DNA from: Lachnospiraceae bacterium UBA7060
GTDB taxonomy: Bacteria > Bacillota > Clostridia > Lachnospirales > Lachnospiraceae
NCBI GenBank assembly: GCA_002493835.1
Contig: DLAA01000135.1
Location: forward strand, 1-23,474
Reading direction: 5' to 3'
DNA length: 23,474 nt
The notes beneath the pieces are model-generated. The model saw only the letters and a program-made list of their open reading frames with translations. It made no database searches and had not been told where the DNA came from. Every line of letters starts with the position of its first letter. The stretch's first letter is position 1. Both the position numbers and the translations under genes were made by a program. Positions 1-7,545 of this stretch are shown here, piece by piece.

Positions 1-599
1 GGCTCCATCTGCATACTGACCTGATTGACAATCATCCGGGCTGACAGCGGACAAATTTCTTCCAGCACTTCAAGTCCATTTTCCTTGAGCGTGGAACCTG
101 TCTCCACAATATCCACAATCACATCTGCAAGCTTTACAATCGGCCCAAGTTCTACGGACCCGTTCAGCTTGATGATATCCACGGTCTGGTGCTTTTTATT
201 ATAAAAATAATCCTTCGCTATATTTGGATATTTGCTGGCAACGCGTATCATTTCATGGTGCTGTAAAAGTTCCTCAGCACTCTTTGGCCCGCAGACACAC
301 ATTCGGCATTTGCCATAGCCTAAATCTAAAACTTCGTAGACCCGCCTGTTCTCCTCCATAATCGTGTCCTTACCAACAACGCCGATATCCGCCGCCCCGT
401 ATTCCACATAGGTTGGTACATCCGGACCCTTGGCAAGGAAAAACTTCAGTTTCAATTTCTCATTGACAAAGATCAGTCTGCGGGAGTCTTTATCCTTCAT
501 CTCCTCACAGGTTATGCCGATTTTCTCAAAAAGATCCATTGTCTTATTGGCAAGCCGCCCTTTTCCCAGGGCAAATGTCAAATATTTATTCTCATTCAT
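1..599 (-). CDS. hisG: ATP phosphoribosyltransferase catalytic subunit, short form (3' end cut by window edge)
   Basis: HisG joins ATP and phosphoribosyl pyrophosphate in the first committed step of histidine synthesis. Reading the minus strand from the ATG at 599-597 gives about 199 codons without a stop, beginning MNENKYLTFALGKGRLANKT. The GKGRL segment, a central GADIGVVGKD-type stretch and the VDIVETGSTLKENGL phosphate-binding loop are HisG hallmarks. Short-form HisG is roughly 205-215 residues and lacks the C-terminal regulatory domain, so only a few residues are missing here. It lies 51 bp downstream of hisZ, the regulatory subunit that short HisG needs, so the two should be co-expressed. 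A GAAAGG ribosome binding site lies about 9 bases before the start. The identification is firm; only the C-terminus is unseen. Confidence 0.95.
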   Translation of the reverse strand, partial: MNENKYLTFALGKGRLANKTMDLFEKIGITCEEMKDKDSRRLIFVNEKLKLKFFLAKGPDVPTYVEYGAADIGVVGKDTIMEENRRVYEVLDLGYGKCRMCVCGPKSAEELLQHHEMIRVASKYPNIAKDYFYNKKHQTVDIIKLNGSVELGPIVKLADVIVDIVETGSTLKENGLEVLEEICPLSARMIVNQVSMQME

Positions 600-650
600 C
601 TTATTTGGCCTTTCAAGCTGTTTTCCATCTATTTTCCATACGGCATTCCC

Positions 651-1766
651 CTATTTTATACAGGGGAGCAGCTCCACCTTTCTGCCTGCGGCGCGCATCT
701 GCCTTGCTTCCTTCAACTTTTCCCTGAAAGTATCTTCCTGATAATACAGCTTCACAGGGACTTCAATATCCGGAATAACTACATTCTGCCTGCTCATCGC
801 CGCAAGAAGATCATCTACCACAATGACAAAACCTATGGCCGGAGCCTCCTTGCCGAATCGTCCAAGCAGGCTGTCGTACCGCCCGCCTTTCACGATAGCG
901 TCCCCAACTCCGTAAGTGTATCCTTTGAAAATAATGCCGGTGTAATAATTATACTTGCTCAGCATTCCAAGATCAAAAGAGACATATTTCTCCGCCCCGT
1001 AATCACATAGAACTTGATAAACGTTTTCAAGCCGCTCTACCGCATGGCGGGAACGCTTGTTACATGCAGTCTTTTTTGCCTGTTTCAAAATCGAAACGGT
1101 TCCAAACAGGTCACTCACTTGGAGAAGCAGTTCCTTCGTTCTTTTGTCCACATGCGTGCGCTCGAGCAGTTCCTCCGCTCCAAAATAATTTTTCCCGGAA
1201 ATAAACTCACGAAGTTCTAACTCCGTATCCTCATCGAGTCCTGCCTCGGCACAGATGCCTTTAAAATATTCCAGATTGCCAACACTGATCTGGAAATCCG
1301 TAAGCCCCGCATGATACAGCGCCTCGATGGTCATAGCTATCATCTCCGCATCCGCCTGAACAGAGCCGTCTCCAATTAACTCCGCCCCCATCTGGGTCAC
1401 TTCCTTGAGCTTTCCCTGCAGATTCGAAGTGTTTGTAAACGTATTGCCCTGATAACAGAAACGGATCGGCACATTCTCATCCATAAAATACTTCGCTGCG
1501 CACCGGGCGATAGAGGGCGTAAAATCCGGTCTTAACACCAGAGTATTTCCCTCTTTGTCAAAAAATTTATAGAGCTCACGGGAAGGTGTGGTTCCCACCT
1601 CTTTAGAAAACACATCAAAAAATTCAAAAGTGGGCGTCTGGATATCCTGATAACCGTACCCTGCGATTTTCTCATGTAACAGACACTCAACCACCGTCTT
1701 TTTCGCTTTCTCTTCTCCATAAATATCTCGGACGCCCTCTGGCGTATGTACTAATTTTTTGCTCAT
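651..1766 (-). CDS. hisZ: ATP phosphoribosyltransferase regulatory subunit HisZ
   Basis: HisZ is a catalytically inactive paralogue of histidyl-tRNA synthetase that assembles with short HisG and confers activity and histidine feedback control. The 371-residue product begins MSKKLVHTPEGVRDIYGEE and has class II synthetase features: a motif-2-like LRPDFTPSIARC, the YYTGIIFKGY segment and a GGRYDSLLGRFG block. It is shorter than a true HisRS (about 420 residues) and lacks an anticodon-binding domain, which together with the hisG gene 51 bp downstream supports HisZ over hisS. The start has a good AAGGAG site about 8 bases upstream. Only 30 bp separate it from the recU stop codon, and I see no promoter or T-box leader in that gap. 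Confidence 0.93.
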   Translation of the reverse strand: MSKKLVHTPEGVRDIYGEEKAKKTVVECLLHEKIAGYGYQDIQTPTFEFFDVFSKEVGTTPSRELYKFFDKEGNTLVLRPDFTPSIARCAAKYFMDENVPIRFCYQGNTFTNTSNLQGKLKEVTQMGAELIGDGSVQADAEMIAMTIEALYHAGLTDFQISVGNLEYFKGICAEAGLDEDTELELREFISGKNYFGAEELLERTHVDKRTKELLLQVSDLFGTVSILKQAKKTACNKRSRHAVERLENVYQVLCDYGAEKYVSFDLGMLSKYNYYTGIIFKGYTYGVGDAIVKGGRYDSLLGRFGKEAPAIGFVIVVDDLLAAMSRQNVVIPDIEVPVKLYYQEDTFREKLKEARQMRAAGRKVELLPCIK

Positions 1767-1796
1767 ATGCCCACTCCTTCCCTATTCTTTTTGCTA

Positions 1797-2333
1797 TCAA
1801 ATTTCCCTGTCCTCCAAATCGCGCTGTAACCCTTCCAGATACGGCACCATCACTCCGTTCTTATGGGGCAGCACGTATGCCGGATTTAATTCTTCAAACC
1901 GAAAACTCTTCCGGCCGCCCTCCTTTGCCCGATCCCAAAAAAAACGCAGCATCTCATAGGGAAGATAGTAGAACACATCCCTGTGAGTGTAATAGATCAA
2001 AAAGAAAGCGATACCCTTCTGTTTCTCAAACTGTCCCATAAAAAGAAACTGATGTTCATGTATATTCTGTAAAGCAAAAGTATCTACTGCACACTCCTTC
2101 GCGTCGAAACACACGGGAATACCCTGCACCACGCCTATGTAATCTACCGTACTTTTCTGGTCAAAATAAGCCAGCGTAATATGGCGGCTTTCCCTGTCGA
2201 TATTGATAGGGGTAATAGGGGTAGGTATCTTCTGTATCAATGCCAGACCATTTTCCAGATACTTTTCATTTGTTCGATTGATCAAATCCTCCAAAGTGGA
2301 GCCTCGAAGCCCACGGGAATTCCAGGTTGCCAT
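1797..2333 (-). CDS. recU: Holliday junction resolvase RecU
   Basis: RecU cleaves four-way DNA junctions during recombinational repair and chromosome segregation in Firmicutes. The 178-residue product starts MATWNSRGLRGSTLEDLINR, the conserved RecU N-terminus, and carries the nuclease core STVDYIGVVQGIPVCFDAKE. In this core the metal-binding Asp and the D-A-K triad fit the PD-(D/E)xK pattern. An ORF in the same frame extends upstream to 2468, but that part overlaps the end of the pseudouridine synthase gene. The ATG at 2333 has a strong GGAGGA site 4-5 bases upstream, so I take it as the true start. The gene begins 22 bp after the pseudouridine synthase stop and ends 30 bp before hisZ, so it sits in the middle of a tight run. 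Confidence 0.93.
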   Translation of the reverse strand: MATWNSRGLRGSTLEDLINRTNEKYLENGLALIQKIPTPITPINIDRESRHITLAYFDQKSTVDYIGVVQGIPVCFDAKECAVDTFALQNIHEHQFLFMGQFEKQKGIAFFLIYYTHRDVFYYLPYEMLRFFWDRAKEGGRKSFRFEELNPAYVLPHKNGVMVPYLEGLQRDLEDREI

Positions 2334-2355
2334 ATTTTCCTCCTGCCAGAACCGT

Positions 2356-3363
2356 TCAAAACATATCCGATACCCGTGCAAAAACAGGCGGCACTTCGGA
2401 TTCAAAAACTTTTTCACTGATGGCCGCAAAGGGGGACTCCAGTTGGGGGAATTCAACCCTGCACGCATGTAGAAGCTGGGACTTTACCTGACAGGTTTTT
2501 CTATAGCGGTCATTCCACGCTCTGTCACCATACTTGTAGTCTCCCAACAAGGGATGGCCGATGCTGGCCAGATGCGCTCTGATCTGGTGGGGCTTTCCCG
2601 TGACCAGCTCCACCTCTAAAAGTGTCTTGTCGGCCTCCTGCTTTATCGGCCAAAGACGCGTTTTAATGTAAGAGGCATTTTGTTTTTCCTCAAAAACCGT
2701 CTGCACCGTCACCTTATTGCGGGCTTCATCCTTTACCAGATATCCTTCAAGCTCCTGCGCCTTTGTGACATGACCTTTTACGTAAAGCCGGTAATATTTG
2801 TGCAGAGTCCGATCCTGCAGAAGGCTGCTCAAAAGCTGTGCGCCCCGGACGGACTTTGCACACAAAACGATACCGCTGGTATTGCGGTCCAGTCGACTGC
2901 AGGCGGAAGGTTTATAGCCGGATAAAGTCTCCTTGGTGAGTTCTCCCTTTGAAAGCAGGTAACCGGTCAGCCAGTCATTTAAAGAAAAATCGTCCTGCTT
3001 CGCCTTTTGAGTCAAAAGCCCCGCCGGCTTGTCAGCAAGCAGAATATCTTCATTTTCATAAAGAATCGGAAGCTCCCCATATCTGGCATAGGTTTGTTCC
3101 GAAACATAAGTCTCTCTCTCGACGCTTCTATTCTCTTTTACCTGTCCCATAAACTTTTGCAGCGTATTTGCTGCAAAGAAAACTTTCACTTGATCACCCA
3201 GCACAAGAATCTCACCGCCTGCGGCCTTTCGATCATTCAGCGTAATATTTTTTTTGCGAAGCATCTTGTGAATAAAGCCTGTGCCTGCATTTGGCAAAAG
3301 CTTATACAGGTAACGATCCAGCCGTTGTCCGGCCTCACGGCTCGTTATTTCGCACTGATACAT
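2356..3363 (-). CDS. RluA-family 23S rRNA pseudouridine synthase
   Basis: This enzyme isomerises specific uridines in rRNA (the family also includes tRNA-modifying members) to pseudouridine. The 335-residue product has an N-terminal S4 RNA-binding domain (about residues 12-65, GQRLDRYLYKLLP...) and then the RluA catalytic domain, with the ADKPAGLLTQ segment near 110-120 and the signature SRLDRNTSG at 156-164, where Asp159 should be the nucleophile. GKPHQIRAHLASIGHPLLGD is the conserved late motif. S4 plus this domain order fits the RluC/RluD group; the target position cannot be told from sequence. The ATG has an AGAGGA site 5-6 bases upstream. It is followed by recU after 22 bp. Confidence 0.9.
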   Translation of the reverse strand: MYQCEITSREAGQRLDRYLYKLLPNAGTGFIHKMLRKKNITLNDRKAAGGEILVLGDQVKVFFAANTLQKFMGQVKENRSVERETYVSEQTYARYGELPILYENEDILLADKPAGLLTQKAKQDDFSLNDWLTGYLLSKGELTKETLSGYKPSACSRLDRNTSGIVLCAKSVRGAQLLSSLLQDRTLHKYYRLYVKGHVTKAQELEGYLVKDEARNKVTVQTVFEEKQNASYIKTRLWPIKQEADKTLLEVELVTGKPHQIRAHLASIGHPLLGDYKYGDRAWNDRYRKTCQVKSQLLHACRVEFPQLESPFAAISEKVFESEVPPVFARVSDMF

Positions 3364-3414
3364 GTGAATCCTCTTTTCTGAACCAAAATCACAGCGGAAT
3401 ATAAATACCTCCGG

Positions 3415-3990
3415 TCAAAGAGACACGGCATACAGTAATTGCACAATAGCCTCTTTGTTCTTATGTTCATCCACCTGCATATCTACCAATCGACTCAGTC
3501 GGTCAATGTATTGATCCGCTTGAGAAAAAATATGAACTGTCACACTTTTAATTCCCTCCTGAGTAATCAGCTGCTCCAAGTGTTTTTCTGCCTCTCGGCA
3601 GCTGCAGGCCGGATTTTCCGTAATCCCACAGAGTATACCGCCTTTTAAGGCCATATGGCTTAGAGGATAATTTTTTTGATAGGATGTAAAATACATATCA
3701 TAAAATACGGTAAGTGAGCCAGCTTCATAAGACGCCAGCTTTTCATGCAGAGCAGCACTGCAGCCCTCTGCCCTCAGAAACAGAATAAAATTTACTGCAC
3801 TCTTGCAGGCGGGCAGGCAGCCTAAAACAGCTGCTACCGTGAGCAGATTTTTGTTTGAGCCAGTGGCTTTGACTCCTGCGATATAAAGGCTTATGGATAT
3901 CAGAAAGTAAAGCGCCGTGCGCAGAGCCGTATAAATTTTCCTGTTTTTAAGATAGCCATAAGTGCCCTTCGGCGTGACATATGTTTTCAT
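3415..3990 (-). CDS. Two-helix membrane protein of unknown function
   Basis: I do not recognise this 191-residue protein. It starts MKTYVTPKGTYGYLKNRK, followed by two adjacent hydrophobic segments: about residues 20-38 (TALYFLISISLYIAGV) and 47-70 (LLTVAAVLGCLPACKSAVNF). About 120 soluble residues follow, with several cysteines (CGITENPACSC) and a short acidic end. The topology suggests a helical hairpin with a cytoplasmic C-terminal domain. Earlier in-frame starts exist at 4041 and 4068, but both lie upstream of or beside the transcription start predicted from a near-consensus promoter (4040-4068), and neither has a ribosome binding site. The ATG at 3990 has GGAGAAG about 7 bases before it. 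The gene stands 84 bp after the SDR gene and 51 bp before the pseudouridine synthase. Confidence 0.7.
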   Translation of the reverse strand: MKTYVTPKGTYGYLKNRKIYTALRTALYFLISISLYIAGVKATGSNKNLLTVAAVLGCLPACKSAVNFILFLRAEGCSAALHEKLASYEAGSLTVFYDMYFTSYQKNYPLSHMALKGGILCGITENPACSCREAEKHLEQLITQEGIKSVTVHIFSQADQYIDRLSRLVDMQVDEHKNKEAIVQLLYAVSL

Positions 3991-4039
3991 AAGATTCTTC
4001 TCCAACAGCGATGTATCCAGACAGATTTCCGCCTTGTCC

Positions 4040-4068
4040 ATTATATAAAGGATGAAGCCCCACGTCAA
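4040..4068 (-). promoter_or_regulatory. Near-consensus sigma-A promoter for the membrane protein gene
   Basis: On the minus strand, TTGACG (4068-4063) is followed by exactly 17 bp and TATAAT (4045-4040), differing from consensus at one base. The expected transcription start is near 4033, which gives a leader of about 43 nt to the ATG at 3990. It starts just downstream of the SDR stop codon, so the membrane protein gene need not depend on SDR transcription. Confidence 0.75.
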
Positions 4069-4074
4069 GGCTGG

Positions 4075-4830
4075 TCATGGCTTCCAAAACCGCAGAATCA
4101 AATTCTGTACACTCTGCGTGGAAAGATATAAAAGCTTTATAGGAAAGCCGCAAAGGGATACACTCTTCCCCCGTTTACAATCATCAATCGCCTTTTTTAC
4201 CACACAGGAAGTCTTTGCGATAGTGATTTTTTTAAGCGGGCTAAACCCTGAAGAATCTTCGTAGGCATTGCTTATGAACGGTGTGTTGACAGGGCCGGGA
4301 CAGACGGCGGTTATGGTGATGCCCCGCCCTTTAAGCTCCTGCTCCAACGCCCGGCTTAAAGAGTACACATACGCTTTGGAGGCAGCATATACAGCAAAAG
4401 CTGCCTGCGGTACAAAGGCGGCTCCTGAGGAGAACTGTATCATCTTGCTGCCCTTTCTCATATAAGGCAGGCAAAGCATGGTCATGCGGGTTAAAGCTAC
4501 AATGTTTAACTGTATCATAGACTCGATTTCCTCACGGCTCTGCCCTGTGAAGATCTTATGACTGCCTACGCCAGCGCAGTTTACAAGAACGGTAATCCTT
4601 GGATTTTGGATCGCGAGAATTTCCTCGAATTGGTTCAGCTCCGTATCCTTTGTCAAATCGATGGAGATGGCGCGCGCCTTTGTCCGAAGTAAGGAAGATA
4701 GTTCCTCCATAGATTCCTTTCTGCGGGCAAGAAGCCAAATTTCATCAGTTTTTCCAAGACACGAATCTAGTTGTAAGGCAAACTCCCTTCCCATGCCAGA
4801 GGAAGCGCCCGTGATAATAGCAATATTCAT
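4075..4830 (-). CDS. Classic short-chain dehydrogenase/reductase (SDR)
   Basis: A 251-residue NAD(P)-dependent oxidoreductase of the classic SDR family. The Rossmann cofactor loop TGASSGMG is at residues 7-14, the NNAG-like motif is NCAG at 84-87, the catalytic Ser lies in QFSSGAA (about 134-135) and the YxxxK pair is Tyr148/Lys152 (YAASK). CPGPVNTPF is the usual loop after the active site. An Arg-Arg pair after the second strand (LLARRKE) suggests NADP(H) preference; this is inference. The best resemblance is to broad-specificity YdfG/DltE-like reductases, and the substrate cannot be predicted. It is divergent from glgC and has its own promoter at 4877-4905. The GGAG site is somewhat far (about 11 bases) from the ATG. 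Confidence 0.88.
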   Translation of the reverse strand: MNIAIITGASSGMGREFALQLDSCLGKTDEIWLLARRKESMEELSSLLRTKARAISIDLTKDTELNQFEEILAIQNPRITVLVNCAGVGSHKIFTGQSREEIESMIQLNIVALTRMTMLCLPYMRKGSKMIQFSSGAAFVPQAAFAVYAASKAYVYSLSRALEQELKGRGITITAVCPGPVNTPFISNAYEDSSGFSPLKKITIAKTSCVVKKAIDDCKRGKSVSLCGFPIKLLYLSTQSVQNLILRFWKP

Positions 4831-4876
4831 ATACCTAAATACTCCTATATTTCTCTATTTTTGCGGTCACAACTCA

Positions 4877-4905
4877 ATTATATGGCAAAATACGTATGCC
4901 CACAA
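4877..4905 (-). promoter_or_regulatory. Sigma-A promoter for the SDR gene
   Basis: On the minus strand, TTGTGG (4905-4900), a 17-bp spacer and a perfect TATAAT (4882-4877) stand upstream of the SDR gene. The predicted start near 4870 gives a leader of about 40 nt. The remainder of the 4831-5073 gap holds the glgC promoter region; I see no hairpin regulator or riboswitch-like fold in it. Confidence 0.65.
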
Positions 4906-5034
4906 GAAAAACTTCCACTCGTCAAAATCCTTGGATCGAACAGTCTGCACAACATAAAATGAGGCCGCAAAAAAAAGCTTAACATTTTTTACAAAAACTG
5001 ACACAACAACCTATCATTTTTCGTGAATATGATG

Positions 5035-5040
5035 TATAAT
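5035..5040 (+). promoter_or_regulatory. Candidate -10 element for glgCD
   Basis: A perfect TATAAT lies 34 bp before the glgC start, which would give a leader of about 27 nt. At 17-bp spacing the -35 position reads TATCAT, which is poor, so this promoter may be weak or may need an activator. The ribosome binding site AAGGAGG lies just before the ATG at 5074. Confidence 0.4.
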
Positions 5041-5073
5041 TTCGGTAGTATTGAAAAAAGGAGGAATCGCAAT

Positions 5074-6282
5074 ATGGCAAAAGAAATGATTGCAATGCTT
5101 CTCGCCGGCGGACAGGGCTCACGCTTGTACACACTCACCGAGAAACTTGCAAAACCTGCAGTTCCATTCGGCGGCAAATACCGCATCATCGATTTTCCGC
5201 TGTCCAACTGCGTCAATTCAGGTATTGATACGGTAGGTATCCTGACCCAGTATCAACCTCTCGTGCTGAATGAGTACATAGGCAATGGCCAGCCATGGGA
5301 TCTTGACCGTCTTTATGGAGGCGTACATGTGCTGCCGCCTTACCAAAAATCCAGTGGATCTGACTGGTACAAGGGCACCGCGAACGCAATCTATCAGAAT
5401 ATATCATTTATAGAGCGTTACGATCCCAAATATGTCATTATTCTCTCCGGTGACCAGATTTGTAAACAGGATTACAGCGATTTTCTGAAATTCCACAAGG
5501 AGAAAAACGCTGAATTCAGCGTTGCCGTTATGGAAGTACCGTGGGAGGAGGCTCCCCGTTTTGGCCTAATGGTAGCGGATGAAAACGATAAAATCACAGA
5601 ATTCCAGGAAAAACCTAAAAATCCGAAGTCAAACCTTGCTTCTATGGGCATCTACATCTTTAATTGGGATATCTTGAAAAAATATTTGGAGGAGGACGAG
5701 GCTGATCCGAATTCTGAGAACGACTTTGGAAACAATATTATACCGAATCTTCTCCGTGATAATCGTCAGATGTACGCTTACCACTTCAATGGTTACTGGA
5801 AAGATGTTGGAACGATTCACTCCTTGTGGGAAGCGAATATGGAAGTTCTGGACGCAGAAAACAGCGGCATCAATCTTTTCGACGAGAGCTGGAAGATTTA
5901 CAGCCGCAACGTAGGTATGCCGGGACACAAGATAAGTGCAGGCGCCGTGGTGGAGAACAGCATGGTTTCGGATGGCTGCCGGATTAAGGGCAATGTAAAG
6001 CATTCTATTCTCTTTGCCGGTGTAAAAATAGAGCCTAATGCGGTGGTAGAGGATGCGGTCATCATGGGCGGCACCACAATTAAGTCCGGTGCAGTAGTTA
6101 AGCATTGTATTATTGCGGAGAATGTAACGATCTGTGAAAATGCCGTTGTAGGCGCAATGCCATCCGGTGAGGAAGACGGCGTTGCTACTGTCGGATCAGA
6201 CCTTTTTATCGGCGAAAATGCTGTCGTAGGACCGAACGCAATTGTAAAAAATAATATGAAAGGCGGCGAAGAACAATGGTAA
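5074..6282 (+). CDS. glgC: Glucose-1-phosphate adenylyltransferase (ADP-glucose pyrophosphorylase)
   Basis: GlgC makes ADP-glucose from ATP and glucose-1-phosphate, the committed step of bacterial glycogen synthesis. The 402-residue product opens MAKEMIAMLLAGGQGSRLYT, the nucleotide-binding loop, followed by KPAVPFGGKYRIIDFPLSNC. A nucleotidyltransferase domain fills the first 240 or so residues, with ILSGDQI and the FQEKPKNPKS sugar-phosphate-binding segment. A left-handed beta-helix of hexapeptide repeats (AVVENSMVSDG... onward) forms the C-terminus. The length is normal for Firmicutes GlgC. The ATG at 5074 has AAGGAGG 8-9 bases upstream; an in-frame start at 5023 lies upstream of the likely transcription start and is rejected. 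The stop codon overlaps the glgD start (ATGGTAA), so translation is probably coupled. Confidence 0.96.
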   Translation: MAKEMIAMLLAGGQGSRLYTLTEKLAKPAVPFGGKYRIIDFPLSNCVNSGIDTVGILTQYQPLVLNEYIGNGQPWDLDRLYGGVHVLPPYQKSSGSDWYKGTANAIYQNISFIERYDPKYVIILSGDQICKQDYSDFLKFHKEKNAEFSVAVMEVPWEEAPRFGLMVADENDKITEFQEKPKNPKSNLASMGIYIFNWDILKKYLEEDEADPNSENDFGNNIIPNLLRDNRQMYAYHFNGYWKDVGTIHSLWEANMEVLDAENSGINLFDESWKIYSRNVGMPGHKISAGAVVENSMVSDGCRIKGNVKHSILFAGVKIEPNAVVEDAVIMGGTTIKSGAVVKHCIIAENVTICENAVVGAMPSGEEDGVATVGSDLFIGENAVVGPNAIVKNNMKGGEEQW

Positions 6283-7418
6283 AATCAAATACAAGTGCAC
6301 TTGGAATCATTTTTCCAAACAGTTATGACGCGATGGTTCCCGATCTGGTGAATGTTCGTTTGATGGCCTCCATCCCCTTTGCCAGCCGTTATCGAATCAT
6401 TGACTTTATCTTATCCAGTATGACACATTCCGGCATTGGCAATATCTCTGTTGTGGTAAACAAGAATTATCACTCCCTGATGGATCATCTCGGTTCTGGC
6501 CGTGAGTGGGATCTGGTCCGCAAGAATGGCGGTTTACATATCTTCCCTCCCTTTGCGGCAAAAGAGGCAAGGCCGTACATCGGGCGTGCCAGCGCGCTGG
6601 CAAACATCCTTGATTTCATGCGGGATGAAAAAGAAAAATATATTATTATGTCAGATACCAATATAGTGGTAAACTTTGACTTTAATGACATGCTGCAAAA
6701 GCACATAGCTTCCGGCGCAGATATGTCGATTGCTTACGTACAAAGACCGGTGCCCAACGGATTGATCAAAGCCGAGAACAATGGCCGGTGCTTTTATTAT
6801 ACCTTCGACGTGGAGGAAGACAAAATTAAAAAAATCTATATCAATTCCAAGGAGGACGGCGTTCAGAATTTCTCAATGAACATTTTCGTCGTCAACCGTG
6901 AACTTTTAGTAGATCTGGTAAACAACGCGATGCTGCTCGGACAGGAATTCTTTATGCGTGACGTGCTGATTCCTCAAATTAATAAGTTGGATATAAGAGG
7001 TTACAAATACGAGGGTTACACAGCATTTATCACGGATATGAAGAGTTATTTTGATGAGAATATGAAGCTTTTGGACGATTACAATCTGGACGCTCTCTTC
7101 TCCGGCTCTCCTGTTTACACAAAAATCCGCGGAGATCATCCAACTCAGTACGTGGATACGGCCAAGGTACAGAATGTCATGGTTGCATCAGGCTGTATCA
7201 TTGAAGGGCAAGTGGAAAACAGCATTATCTTCCGCGGCGTTAAAATTGCAAAAGGCGCTACGGTGAAAAACTGTATTCTGATGCAGGATACTGTTGTGGA
7301 AGCGGGTGCAAACATTGAATATCTTATTACTGACAAGGATGTCACTATCTCTGCTGGAAAAGAGATGAAAGGGACCGATACTTTCCCTGTTTATATCAGT
7401 AAGAAGCAGACCGTTTAA
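6276..7418 (+). CDS. glgD: GlgD, non-catalytic partner of ADP-glucose pyrophosphorylase
   Basis: GlgD is a GlgC paralogue found in Firmicutes that forms a hetero-oligomer with GlgC and modulates its activity. The 380-residue product keeps the fold: RYRIIDFILSSMTHSG, a central domain and C-terminal hexapeptide repeats (ASGCIIEGQVENSIIFRG...). The GGQGSRL nucleotide loop of GlgC is missing; in its place stands LGIIFPNSYDAM. This fits a subunit with little or no catalysis of its own, as known for the family. It starts inside the last codons of glgC with a 7-bp overlap. Two hairpins and a terminator follow, so the transcript is probably bicistronic. No glycogen synthase or branching gene is in the window. 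Confidence 0.93.
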   Translation: MVKSNTSALGIIFPNSYDAMVPDLVNVRLMASIPFASRYRIIDFILSSMTHSGIGNISVVVNKNYHSLMDHLGSGREWDLVRKNGGLHIFPPFAAKEARPYIGRASALANILDFMRDEKEKYIIMSDTNIVVNFDFNDMLQKHIASGADMSIAYVQRPVPNGLIKAENNGRCFYYTFDVEEDKIKKIYINSKEDGVQNFSMNIFVVNRELLVDLVNNAMLLGQEFFMRDVLIPQINKLDIRGYKYEGYTAFITDMKSYFDENMKLLDDYNLDALFSGSPVYTKIRGDHPTQYVDTAKVQNVMVASGCIIEGQVENSIIFRGVKIAKGATVKNCILMQDTVVEAGANIEYLITDKDVTISAGKEMKGTDTFPVYISKKQTV

Positions 7419-7420
7419 CA

Positions 7421-7462
7421 AATCGAGCGGAACTCCGCTCGATTGCGAGATTCGCTTCGCAA
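7421..7462 (+). repeat. Tandem hairpins after glgD
   Basis: Directly after the glgD stop codon a 10-bp perfect inverted repeat (AATCGAGCGG, loop AACT, CCGCTCGATT) is followed by a second one (TTGCGA, 8-base loop, TCGCAA). A CTCGAATT then nearly mirrors the outer AATCGAG. There is no U-run, so it does not look like a simple intrinsic terminator. It could be an mRNA-stabilising 3' structure or a copy of a REP-like palindromic repeat. Confidence 0.55.
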
Positions 7463-7497
7463 ACTCGAATTGGGCCAAGAAATTTCTATAGAATCAT

Positions 7498-7541
7498 AAA
7501 AGGTGTCCCACAGTCGAAAACGGCTTGTGGGACACCTTTTT
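7498..7541. terminator. Bidirectional intrinsic terminator between glgD and ygiQ-like gene
   Basis: A 15-bp perfect stem (AAAAGGTGTCCCACA / TGTGGGACACCTTTT) encloses a 13-base loop that can extend the stem (GTCG/CGGC around AAAA). The right arm ends in a T-run on the plus strand and the left arm gives a short T-run on the minus strand. It sits between the convergent glgD and ygiQ-like genes and should serve both. Confidence 0.9.
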
Positions 7542-7545
7542 GTCT

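Noticed and set aside
1767..1796. T-box or attenuator leader for hisZ
   Set aside because: Only 30 bp between recU and hisZ; no stem-loop or T-box motif fits.
2334..2468. N-terminal extension of RecU
   Set aside because: It overlaps the end of the pseudouridine synthase; the conserved RecU N-terminus and a strong ribosome binding site mark the start at 2333.
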